Below, one piece after another: positions 8,178 to 15,764 of a DNA stretch of 64,000 nt. This DNA comes from DATJLY01 sp963773665. GTDB taxonomy: Bacteria > Pseudomonadota > Alphaproteobacteria > ATCC43930 > CGMCC-115725. The position numbers and the translations under genes are program-made. Within the stretch, counting starts at the first letter, position 1, and the number at the start of each line of letters is the position of its first letter. Where the stretch lies: assembly GCA_963773665.1 (NCBI GenBank), contig CAVZBZ010000002.1, positions 186,001 to 250,000 of the forward strand, given 5' to 3'. The notes under the pieces were generated by a model that saw only the letters and a list, made by a program, of their open reading frames with translations, made no database searches and was not told the origin of the DNA.

Positions 8178-8790
8178 CGAAAGTTTCCTCGCGCGGTGGT
8201 CGCGCCGCAAACGCGGCGCGGCGCCGAAGCCGGCGGCGGCTGGGCGAGGCGTTGAACCGATCCCGCCGGACGAGACGCCGCCACCCGTCGATCCCGCGAC
8301 TCTGCCGCCGATCGAATCGATCGGTGCCGGATCCGATATCCGCGCTTTCCTGGCGGCCGGCGTGCCGGCGGATTTGACGCGCGCCGCGTTGCGCCGCGCC
8401 TGGTCGGCCGATCCCGCGATTCGCGACTTTGTCGGGTTGTCCGAGAATTCGTGGGACTTCACGGCACCGGGCGGTGTGCCGGGATTTGGCAGTGTGACCC
8501 CGGACGAGGTGCGCCGGCTGCTGGAGCGGCTGACCGGAGGGCCAGAAGCTGCCAATCCCGCGTCAAAGACCGTATCGGCCGACCGGCCGGGCGCGCCAGA
8601 AGCCGAGTCCGGCCCGGCAGCGCCGGCCAGCCCGCAAGGTCATTCGGCAAACGACCAGGCGGGGCGCGACGCCGGGATTGGTCCGTCACCGTCCGGGCAT
8701 GAAAATGCTGCGCCGCAGCATGGTGCGGCAACGCGCGACCCCCTCGCGCCCTTGCAGCGCCGCAGTCATGGCGGCGCGCTGCCGAAATAA
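8167..8790 (+). CDS. DUF3306 domain protein (FDH locus)
   Basis: 207 aa, overlapping the DUF3305 gene by 11 bases. The N-terminus SFLARWSRRKR and the middle block (VPADLTRAALRRAWSADP, then FVGLSENSWDFTAPGGVPGFG) match DUF3306 (PF11748). The last ~70 residues are low-complexity Ala/Pro/Gly/Ser and probably disordered. Its partner in all known loci is DUF3305. Function is unknown; it is likely an FDH assembly or stability factor. Confidence 0.85.
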   Translation: MSGDESFLARWSRRKRGAAPKPAAAGRGVEPIPPDETPPPVDPATLPPIESIGAGSDIRAFLAAGVPADLTRAALRRAWSADPAIRDFVGLSENSWDFTAPGGVPGFGSVTPDEVRRLLERLTGGPEAANPASKTVSADRPGAPEAESGPAAPASPQGHSANDQAGRDAGIGPSPSGHENAAPQHGAATRDPLAPLQRRSHGGALPK

Positions 8791-8799
8791 TCCCCCGCC

Positions 8800-8814
8800 A
8801 TAGCCTCAGGCTAT
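8800..8814. promoter_or_regulatory. Short perfect inverted repeat upstream of the HTH-TorD gene
   Basis: ATAGCC-TCA-GGCTAT, a 6-bp perfect stem 10 bases after the DUF3306 stop and ~80 bases before the HTH-TorD start, directly followed by TTGACC (a -35-like hexamer). It could be an operator for the HTH protein encoded next, or a weak mRNA hairpin. No T-run follows. Confidence 0.3.
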
Positions 8815-8893
8815 TGACCGTTTCATGTTTCGAGCGTAAGCCCGTAAGTCAAACAATAAGCCTCTCATCTCAACTTTCGATGAGTGGACGGGG

Positions 8894-9664
8894 ATGAACG
8901 ACCAGGGCCTCGTTCGGGCGATCCGCGCCGCCGGTGGCGTCAGCGAACTTGCGCGCAGAATCGGCATTGCCCAGCCCTCCATTTCCAACTGGTCGCGCGT
9001 TCCCGCCGAGCGTGTGCTGGCGGTGGAAGCGGCGACGGGGGTGGAACGCGCGGCCTTGCGTCCGGACCTTTATGGCGGGCAACTGACACCGCTCGACGAT
9101 GTCGATGCCGCGCGCGCGCAGGAATATGCGCTGCTCGCCGTTCTCTTGGCGCGCGCGCCGGATGCGGCGCTGCTCAAGCGCATCGCCCTGCTGCGCGGCG
9201 ACGCGACGCCGCTCGGGATTGTCCATGCCGGGCTGGCGCAGGCTGCGGACAGTGCGAGCGCCCAACAGGTCGCGCGCGAATATTTCGAGCTCTTTATCGG
9301 CGTCGGGCGCGGCGACCTTCTGCCCTATGGTTCGTTTTACCTGACGGGCTTTCTCCACGAGCGCCCGCTCGCGCGCCTGCGCGAGGATCTGCGCGCGCTT
9401 GGCATCGAGCGCGTCGCAGAGCGACATGAGCCCGAGGATCACGCTTCCATCCTGTGCGAGATCATGGCCGGCCTGATCGGCGGTCAATTTCCCGCGACGT
9501 TGGATCAGCAACGGCAGATCTTCGACCGCCATCTCGCACCATGGATCGGACGATTTTTCGCCGACATGGAAAGCGCCAATTCTGCCGATTTCTACCGCCA
9601 TGTGGGCGCGATCGGACGTCTGTTCATCGAGATCGAAACGCAAGTATTCGCGCTGCCGGGGTGA
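8894..9664 (+). CDS. TorD/DmsD-type chaperone with an N-terminal helix-turn-helix
   Basis: 256 aa in two parts. Residues ~1-62 form a YdaS/Cro-like helix-turn-helix (GGVSELARRIGIAQPSISNW is the recognition region). Residues ~70-250 are an all-helical TorD/DmsD domain, with YFELFIGVGRGDLLPYGSFYLTGFLHERPL and the later EPEDH motif typical of redox-enzyme maturation proteins. TorD-type chaperones bind Tat signal peptides and help insert the molybdenum cofactor before export. The position just before the Tat-signal FDH genes fits a chaperone for FDH alpha. The DNA-binding module suggests it may also sense maturation status and control transcription (inference). Confidence 0.85.
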   Translation: MNDQGLVRAIRAAGGVSELARRIGIAQPSISNWSRVPAERVLAVEAATGVERAALRPDLYGGQLTPLDDVDAARAQEYALLAVLLARAPDAALLKRIALLRGDATPLGIVHAGLAQAADSASAQQVAREYFELFIGVGRGDLLPYGSFYLTGFLHERPLARLREDLRALGIERVAERHEPEDHASILCEIMAGLIGGQFPATLDQQRQIFDRHLAPWIGRFFADMESANSADFYRHVGAIGRLFIEIETQVFALPG

Positions 9665-9695
9665 CTGGGCGGTGCGGGCACGGGAGGGCGCGGCG

Positions 9696-9902
9696 ATGAA
9701 ATCGGAACGCAAGACGGGATTGGGTCGTCGTCAGTTCCTGCGCACGTTCGGCGCCGGCGCTGGCGCCATGGCCGCCGCTTCGGTACCGCTCGCGAAGGAA
9801 GCCGTCGCCGACAGCGAGACCAACGATGAAAAGCGCAAGGCGCGCTATCGCGAATCCGACGAGGTCAAGACCTACTACCGCGTCAACCGCTATCCGAGCT
9901 AA
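9696..9902 (+). CDS. Small Tat-signal protein of formate dehydrogenase loci
   Basis: 68 aa. The start ATG at 9696 follows GGGAGGG. GLGRRQFLRTFGAGAGAMAAA (with the RRQFLR twin-arginine motif) is a Tat signal. The short remainder (ETNDEKRKARYRESDEVKTYYRVNRYPS) is soluble. Small proteins of this kind sit directly before FDH alpha in many proteobacteria and are thought to be an FDH accessory or a periplasmic peptide subunit. It ends 11 bases before the FDH alpha start. Confidence 0.8.
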   Translation: MKSERKTGLGRRQFLRTFGAGAGAMAAASVPLAKEAVADSETNDEKRKARYRESDEVKTYYRVNRYPS

Positions 9903-9913
9903 GGGAGGCATCC

Positions 9914-12826
9914 GTGCTGATCAAGCGAACGGAACGTCAGGCCCGGCGCGGAAACCTTGCCGCTCTCGCGAGCCAATCGGACCGCGGCTTCGACCGCCGC
10001 GCTTTCCTGCGCCGATCGGGCCTTGCCGCCGGCGGTCTCGCGGCGCTCGGTGCGCTGCCGCTCGCCAGCGTGCGCAAGGCCGAAGCCGGACCGCCGGCAG
10101 CCAGCGGCGTCGCAGTGGAGATCCGCAAGAGCATCTGCACCCATTGCGCCGTCGGCTGCACCGTCACGGCAGAGGTCGCAAACGGCGTCTGGATCGGCCA
10201 GGAGCCGAGCTGGGACAGTCCGATCAACCGCGGCTCGCATTGCGCCAAGGGCGCCGCGGTGCGCGAACTCGTCTCGGGCGAGCGCCGGCTCAAATATCCC
10301 TTGAAGCTCGTCAACGGCCAATGGACCCGGATCAACTGGGACCAGGCCGTCAACGAAATCGGCGACAAGCTGATGGCGATCCGCGCGCAGTCGGGGCCGG
10401 ACTCGGTCTACTGGCTCGGTTCGGCCAAGTTCACCAATGAAGGCGCCTACATGTTCCGCAAGTTCGGGGCCTTCTGGGGGACCAACAACACCGATCACCA
10501 GGCGCGCATCTGTCATTCGACGACGGTCACCGGGGTCGCCAACACCTGGGGCTATGGCGCGATGACCAACAGCTTCAACGACATCCGCAACTCGAAGACG
10601 CAGATCATCATGGGCGGCAACCCGGCCGAGGCCCATCCGGTGTCCTTGCAGCATTTGCTCGAAGGCGCCGAGCTCAACAAAGCCAACGTCATCGTCATCG
10701 ATCCGCGCATGACGCGCACCGCCGCGCACGCGACGGAATATGTGCGGCTGCGGCCGGGGACCGACATCCCGGTGCTCTACGGCATGATGTGGCACATCGT
10801 GCAGAACGGATGGGAGGACAAGGAATTCATCGCGCAGCGCGTCTATGGCTTCGACGATGTGCGCAAGGAAATCGAGAAATGGACGCCCGAGGAGGTCGAG
10901 CGCGTCTCCGGCGTTCCCGGCGAGCAGCTGAAGCGCGTCGCCCAGATGTTCGCCACGCAGAAGCCGGCGTCACTGATCTGGTGCATGGGCCAGACGCAGC
11001 ATACCGTCGGAACCGCCAACGTGCGGGCAAGCTGCATCGCGCTGCTGCTCACGGGCAATGTCGGCAAGCCCGGCACCGGCGCTAACATTTTCCGTGGCCA
11101 CGACAACGTGCAGGGCGCGACCGATGTCGGTCTCGATATCGTGACCTTGCCGTTCTACTACGGCCTCATCGAAGGCGCGTGGCGGCATTGGGGACGCGTC
11201 TGGGAGGTCGATTACGACTACCTGCAGTCCCGGTTCGATTCCAAGAAGATCATGGAGACGCCGGGCATCCCGCTGACCCGCTGGTTCGACGCGGTCCTGC
11301 TGCCCAAGGACCAGGTGGATCAGAAGGACAACGTGCGGGCGATGTACGTGCAGGGTCACGCCAGCAACAGCATCACCCGCATTCCGGAGTCGCTGAAGGC
11401 CTTGAAGCAGGTGGAGCTGCTGGTCGTCGCCGACCCGCACCCCACGACCTGGGCCTCGCTCGCGGTTGAAGCGGGGCGCAAGGACAACATGTATCTGCTG
11501 CCGGCCTGCACCCAGTTCGAGGCTTCGGGTTCGCGCGTCGCGTCCAATCGCTCGATGCAATGGGGCGAGCAGATCGTCAAGCCGATCTTCGAATCGAAGA
11601 ACGATCTCGAGATCATGTACCTGTTGGCGACGAAGCTCGGCTTCGCCGACAAGATGTTCAAGAACATCAAGGTCGAGAACAACGTCCCGCTGCCCGAGGA
11701 CGTGTTGCGCGAGATGAATCGCGGCAGTTGGTCCACCGGCTATTGCGGCCAGTCGCCCGAGCGCATCAAGCTTCACATGGCCAACCAGAAGGACTTCGAT
11801 CTGGTGACGACGCGGGCGAAGGACGGCCCGGCCAAAGGCGATTATTACGGTCTGCCCTGGCCGTGCTGGGGCTCGCCGGAGGTCAAGCATCCCGGCACGC
11901 CGCTGCTCTACAACACCAACCTCAACGTCATGGACGGCGGCGGCACCTTCCGCGCCCGCTTCGGCGTCGAGCGCGACGGCGTGAACCTGCTGGCGGAAGG
12001 CTCCTATTCGCTCGGCTCGGAGATCAAGGACGGCTATCCCGAATTCACCATGGCGGTCCTGACGAAGCTCGGCTGGGACAAGGATCTCACGGCCGACGAG
12101 CTGGCGACCATCGCGCGGGTCGCGGGGAGCCCCGACAAGGTCGGTACCGTGTCGTGGTCGATCGATCTCTCCGGCGGCATCCAGCGCGTCGCGCTCATGC
12201 ACGGCTGCGTGCCTTATGGGAACGCGAAAGCGCGCATGAATGCCTTTGGCCTGCCGGACGCGATCCCGACCCATCGCGAGCCGATCTACTCGCCGCGCGT
12301 CGATCTCGTCGCGAAATACCCGACGCTGCCCGACGCCAAGCAGTTCCGGCTGCCGAATATCGGCTTCACGGCGCAGAAGGCGGCGGTGGACAAGGGGATC
12401 GCCAAGCAGTTCCCGTTGATCCTGAGCTCCGGCCGGCTGGTCGAGTACGAGGGCGGCGGCGAGGAGACCCGCTCCAACAAATGGCTCGCCGAGCTGCGGC
12501 AGGACATGTTCATCGAGATCAGCCCGGCCGATGCGATGGAACGCGGCATCAAGGATGGCAGCTGGGTCTGGGTGACGGGCGCCGAGAACGGTTCCAAGGC
12601 CAAGGTGAAAGCGCTGGTCACCGAGCGCGTGGGCAAGGGCGTCGCCTGGATGCCGTTCCACTTCGGCGGATGGCTGGGCGGCGTCGATTTGCGTGACAAT
12701 TATCCGAAAGGCGCCGATCCCATCGTGCTCGGCGAGAGCGCCAACACGATCACGACTTACGGCTACGATCCTGCCACCGGCATGCAGGAGCCCAAGGTCA
12801 CCCTGTGTCAGATCGTATCGGCGTAA
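9914..12826 (+). CDS. Formate dehydrogenase alpha subunit (Mo/W-bis-MGD, Tat-exported)
   Basis: 970 aa. A Tat motif (DRRAFLRRSG, residues ~28-37) is followed by a 4Fe-4S motif C75-x2-C78-x3-C82-x27-C110. The catalytic region DHQARICHSTTV has cysteine (C200), not selenocysteine, at the metal ligand. The family then continues through the molybdopterin-binding domains to the C-terminal dinucleotide-binding domain (LSSGRLVEYEGGGEETRSNKWLAEL). It oxidises formate to CO2 in the periplasm, with electrons going to the beta and gamma subunits. An AAGGGAGG ribosome site precedes the start. It is the first structural gene of a three-gene FDH set. Confidence 0.93.
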   Translation: MLIKRTERQARRGNLAALASQSDRGFDRRAFLRRSGLAAGGLAALGALPLASVRKAEAGPPAASGVAVEIRKSICTHCAVGCTVTAEVANGVWIGQEPSWDSPINRGSHCAKGAAVRELVSGERRLKYPLKLVNGQWTRINWDQAVNEIGDKLMAIRAQSGPDSVYWLGSAKFTNEGAYMFRKFGAFWGTNNTDHQARICHSTTVTGVANTWGYGAMTNSFNDIRNSKTQIIMGGNPAEAHPVSLQHLLEGAELNKANVIVIDPRMTRTAAHATEYVRLRPGTDIPVLYGMMWHIVQNGWEDKEFIAQRVYGFDDVRKEIEKWTPEEVERVSGVPGEQLKRVAQMFATQKPASLIWCMGQTQHTVGTANVRASCIALLLTGNVGKPGTGANIFRGHDNVQGATDVGLDIVTLPFYYGLIEGAWRHWGRVWEVDYDYLQSRFDSKKIMETPGIPLTRWFDAVLLPKDQVDQKDNVRAMYVQGHASNSITRIPESLKALKQVELLVVADPHPTTWASLAVEAGRKDNMYLLPACTQFEASGSRVASNRSMQWGEQIVKPIFESKNDLEIMYLLATKLGFADKMFKNIKVENNVPLPEDVLREMNRGSWSTGYCGQSPERIKLHMANQKDFDLVTTRAKDGPAKGDYYGLPWPCWGSPEVKHPGTPLLYNTNLNVMDGGGTFRARFGVERDGVNLLAEGSYSLGSEIKDGYPEFTMAVLTKLGWDKDLTADELATIARVAGSPDKVGTVSWSIDLSGGIQRVALMHGCVPYGNAKARMNAFGLPDAIPTHREPIYSPRVDLVAKYPTLPDAKQFRLPNIGFTAQKAAVDKGIAKQFPLILSSGRLVEYEGGGEETRSNKWLAELRQDMFIEISPADAMERGIKDGSWVWVTGAENGSKAKVKALVTERVGKGVAWMPFHFGGWLGGVDLRDNYPKGADPIVLGESANTITTYGYDPATGMQEPKVTLCQIVSA

Positions 12827-12838
12827 GGAGGCGGACCC

Positions 12839-13435
12839 ATGGCCCGAATGAAGTTCCTGTGCGACGCCGACCGCTGCATCAACTGCAACGCTTGCGTCAC
12901 CGCCTGCAAGAACGAGAACGAGGTGCCGTGGGGCATCAATCGCCGGCGCGTCGTCACCCTCAATGACGGCAAGCCCGGCGAGCGTTCGGTGTCGATGGCC
13001 TGCATGCATTGCACCGACGCGCCGTGCCAGGCCGTCTGTCCGGTGAACGCCTTCTATACCACCGCCGACGGGGTCGTGCTCCATTCCAAGGACATCTGCA
13101 TCGGCTGCGGTTACTGCTTCTACGCCTGTCCGTTCGGCGCGCCGCAATATCCGCGGGTCGGCAATTTCGGCTCGCGCGGCAAGATGGACAAATGCACGTT
13201 CTGCGCCGGAGGTCCGGAACCGGACGGCAGCATGGCCGAGTACGAGAAGTATGGGGCCAACCGCTTGGCGGAAGGCAAGCTGCCGTTGTGCGCCGAAATG
13301 TGCTCGACCAAGTCGCTGCTCGCCGGCGATGGCGACATCATCGCGCAAATCTACAAAGAGCGGGTGCTGAAGCGCGGCTACGGCTCCGGCGCCTGGGGCT
13401 GGAAGACCGCTTATCGTGAAACCATCACATCCTGA
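12839..13435 (+). CDS. Formate dehydrogenase beta subunit (four-cluster ferredoxin)
   Basis: 198 aa with 16 cysteines in four 4Fe-4S motifs: C13/16/19/23, C55/58/63/67, C87/90/93/97, and C119/122/151/155. This is the FdnH/FdoH-type iron-sulfur relay between the alpha catalytic subunit and the cytochrome b gamma subunit. Unlike E. coli FdnH, it lacks a C-terminal transmembrane anchor, so it must be held by its partners. TAAGGAGG lies at the end of the alpha gene and positions ribosomes for it. Confidence 0.92.
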   Translation: MARMKFLCDADRCINCNACVTACKNENEVPWGINRRRVVTLNDGKPGERSVSMACMHCTDAPCQAVCPVNAFYTTADGVVLHSKDICIGCGYCFYACPFGAPQYPRVGNFGSRGKMDKCTFCAGGPEPDGSMAEYEKYGANRLAEGKLPLCAEMCSTKSLLAGDGDIIAQIYKERVLKRGYGSGAWGWKTAYRETITS

Positions 13436-13504
13436 CCGCCGGCGACGCGACGTTCGCGGCGCCGCCTGCGGTTCGACGAAGAGGCAGAACGGGGAGAAGC
13501 GGGC

Positions 13505-14518
13505 ATGACGGCGCTGATGGCTAAACTTCGTACTGTCGTCGGGGCCTTGGCGTTTCTCGCGCTGGCGTTGGCTGCGCATCCAGCAGCGGCGCAGCAGGCT
13601 ACGTCGGTGGACCCCAATGCGAGTGCGGTCCACGAGGAGCAGCTCCTGCAGCAACTCACGACGATCCAGGGCCGCGGCACCATCCCCGATACGAAATCCT
13701 ATACGCTCGAGCAGCCCGCGGGCCGCGACTGGCGTCATTTCCACGAGGTGACGCTGCGCTGGATCGGCGCCGTCGCCATCCTCGGCAGTCTCGTGGTGCT
13801 CGTCATCTTCTATCTCTCGCGCGGCATGGTACGCATCGACGGCGGACGTTCGGGACGCACCATCGTGCGCTTCAACGCGGCCGAACGGTTCGTGCACTGG
13901 ATGACGGCGACTTGCTTCATCATCCTGGCGCTGTCCGGCCTCAACATCACCTTCGGCAGACCGCTGCTGCTGCCGCTGATGAGCCCGGAGGCCTTCACCG
14001 CCTGGTCGGAATGGGCGAAATACGCCCACAACTATCTGAGCTTCCCTTTCACGTTCGGCGTCGTCCTGATCTTCCTCATGTGGATCGCCGGCAACATCCC
14101 GAACCGCGTCGATGTCGAATGGCTCAAGCGCGGCGGCGGCATGGTCGGACAAGACCATCCCCCCGCCTACCGCTTCAACGGCGGCCAGAAGGTGATCTAC
14201 TGGATCGTCGTCCTGGGCGGCGGCGCGATGGCCGTGAGCGGCTATGTCCTGATCTTTCCGTTCTATGGAACGGACATTGAAACCATGCAGAACGCCGAGA
14301 TGGTCCACGGCGTCATCGCCATGTTGTTCATTGCCGCCATGCTCGCTCACATCTACATCGGCACGATCGGGATGGAAGGCGCATTCGAGGCCATGGGCGA
14401 AGGCACCGTGGATATCAATTGGGCGAAAGAGCACCACAGTCTGTGGCTCGAGGAGGAACGGGGCCACTTCCAGCCAAACCCATCGCACGCGCGACCGACG
14501 GCAACGCCCGGGGAATGA
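13505..14518 (+). CDS. Formate dehydrogenase gamma subunit (membrane cytochrome b556)
   Basis: 337 aa. A cleavable signal-like N-terminus (ALMAKLRTVVGALAFLALAL, then AHPAAAQQ) precedes a periplasmic segment and four or five membrane helices (around residues 83-104, 125-145, 175-195, 235-255, 265-285). Candidate haem histidines lie in helices at FVHWMT, YAHNYL and MVHGVI. The family (FdnI/FdoI) takes electrons from the beta subunit and reduces quinone. Typical FdnI is ~217 aa; the longer N-terminus here is the form common in alpha- and betaproteobacteria. A 69-base gap separates it from the beta gene. Confidence 0.9.
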   Translation: MTALMAKLRTVVGALAFLALALAAHPAAAQQATSVDPNASAVHEEQLLQQLTTIQGRGTIPDTKSYTLEQPAGRDWRHFHEVTLRWIGAVAILGSLVVLVIFYLSRGMVRIDGGRSGRTIVRFNAAERFVHWMTATCFIILALSGLNITFGRPLLLPLMSPEAFTAWSEWAKYAHNYLSFPFTFGVVLIFLMWIAGNIPNRVDVEWLKRGGGMVGQDHPPAYRFNGGQKVIYWIVVLGGGAMAVSGYVLIFPFYGTDIETMQNAEMVHGVIAMLFIAAMLAHIYIGTIGMEGAFEAMGEGTVDINWAKEHHSLWLEEERGHFQPNPSHARPTATPGE

Positions 14519-14569
14519 TCGCGAACGAGGGTCGCGAGAAAATTTGTGATGGCGGAGCGGTCTCCATCT

Positions 14570-14790
14570 GCGATCGGGATGCTCCCTTTCCGGTCAGGCG
14601 GAGGGTCGTTCCGATCAAGTAGCCGGCCGGGCGCGTGACGATCTGTGCGAAGGCGTTGATGTCGATGCCCATTCGCGCCTTGAGAAGCGGCAACAAGAAG
14701 AGAACGCCGATCGCGATCGTCATGCCGTAGGGCTCGAGGCGGGCCATCTTGCCCTTGAGTTCGGTGCGGCTCATCAGGAAGCGGTCGTCG
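14570..14790 (-). pseudogene. Remnant of a site-2 protease (M50)-like gene, C-terminal end
   Basis: The minus-strand frame here encodes MARLEPYGMTIAIGVLFLLP, followed by a GIDINAFAQIV-type segment. This resembles the last membrane helix of site-2 protease-family proteins. The HExxH and NPDG/DG motifs of the family are absent, and similarity stops at about 14790, where an unrelated fragment begins. The tail downstream of about 14570 is out-of-family sequence running into the FDH gamma gene. No function is expected. Confidence 0.5.
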
Positions 14791-15102
14791 GCCGGGTCGA
14801 CCGATTGGAAGTCGGCCACCGAGGACATGAAGGATCTCGAGATCGACAACTATCTTGCCGGGAGCATCGTCGCGATCGATGATCTCGGCGGCCGCGTCAA
14901 TCTGGTTGGGCTTTGTCAGGGAGGCTGGGTTTCGGCGATGATCGCGTCGCGCTTTCCCGACAAGTTGAACGCGCTCGTGCTCGCGGGTTCGCCTATCGAC
15001 ACGGATGCCCGCAACGGGCCGATCAAACGCACGCTGTTCATGGGCGCGCGCACACTCAAGGAGGATTGGTCACAGATCGCGCGATGGATCGCCGCGCAAT
15101 AA
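14785..15102 (+). pseudogene. Remnant of a PhaC-like alpha/beta hydrolase (Cys nucleophile)
   Basis: About 105 codons carry the central part of a PHA-synthase-like hydrolase: SATEDMKDLEIDNYLAG, then VNLVGLCQGGW (a G-x-C-x-G lipase box with Cys as nucleophile), then LVLAGSPIDTDARNGPIK. The N-terminal part, and everything after the first third of the alpha/beta fold (catalytic Asp and His), are missing; the frame stops at 15102. The fragment abuts the M50-like fragment at a shared breakpoint, so this looks like a deletion scar. Confidence 0.55.
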
Positions 15103-15176
15103 GCGCGAGCGTCATCGCCTTTGCGAGGAATGTTCCAGCATCCAGGTCCATGTCAACGAACGAAGGAGGGCAAGCC

Positions 15177-15764
15177 GTGTCGCCATTGCAGCCATCGGGC
15201 GTTTCAAAAGTGTCAGCCGCTCTGAAGCAATCGATGCATGATCATTGGCGGCTGTTTCTGGCGGAAGGGATCATCTTAAGCCTGCTCGGGCTTGCCGCGA
15301 TGGTCCTTCCGGCCCTTGCAGGGCTCGTCGCTACCATCTTCCTGGGATGGCTGTTCCTCATCGCCGGGATCGTCGGCCTCCTGTTCACATTCAGGGTACG
15401 GCAGGCTCCGGGATTCGGATGGTCGCTGCTTTCGGCGCTCGCGGCCCTGATCGCCGGCGCCCTGTTGCTGTGGAATCCGCTGCAGGGTGTGGTCACGCTG
15501 ACCTATGTGTTGGTCGCCTTTTTCATTTTTGACGGGATTTTGATCATCGCCCTCGCCATCGCGCATCGCCGTGCCCTGTCGGGCAAATGGGAGTGGCTGA
15601 TGATGAACGGCGTCATCGATCTGATCCTCGCCGCTATCGTCATCTCCGGCTTTCCGGGTACGCTCGTCTGGGCGCTCGGCCTCATCGTCGGCATCGACAT
15701 GATTTTCGGCGGCGCTTCGCTCGTCGCCATGGCACTGGAGGCACGCAAGGACGCCGCTAGATGA
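15177..15764 (+). CDS. HdeD family membrane protein (DUF308)
   Basis: 195 aa with six hydrophobic helices in three pairs, as expected for HdeD/DUF308 acid-resistance proteins. I chose GTG 15177, because a strong AAGGAGGG sits 6 bases before it; an ATG at 15150 would add 9 residues but has no ribosome site. The last codons overlap the atpD start by ATGA, so it is translationally tied to the N-ATPase operon. In E. coli HdeD helps survival at low pH and high cell density. A link to ion or pH homeostasis through the adjacent ATPase is suggestive only. Confidence 0.85.
   Translation: MSPLQPSGVSKVSAALKQSMHDHWRLFLAEGIILSLLGLAAMVLPALAGLVATIFLGWLFLIAGIVGLLFTFRVRQAPGFGWSLLSALAALIAGALLLWNPLQGVVTLTYVLVAFFIFDGILIIALAIAHRRALSGKWEWLMMNGVIDLILAAIVISGFPGTLVWALGLIVGIDMIFGGASLVAMALEARKDAAR

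Noticed and set aside
9914..12826. Selenocysteine in formate dehydrogenase
   Set aside because: The catalytic position is encoded by TGT (C200), with no in-frame TGA and no SECIS need.
10970..14488. A 1172-codon minus-strand open frame opposite the FDH genes
   Set aside because: It mirrors FDH alpha, beta and gamma; composition is the typical antisense pattern with no domain.
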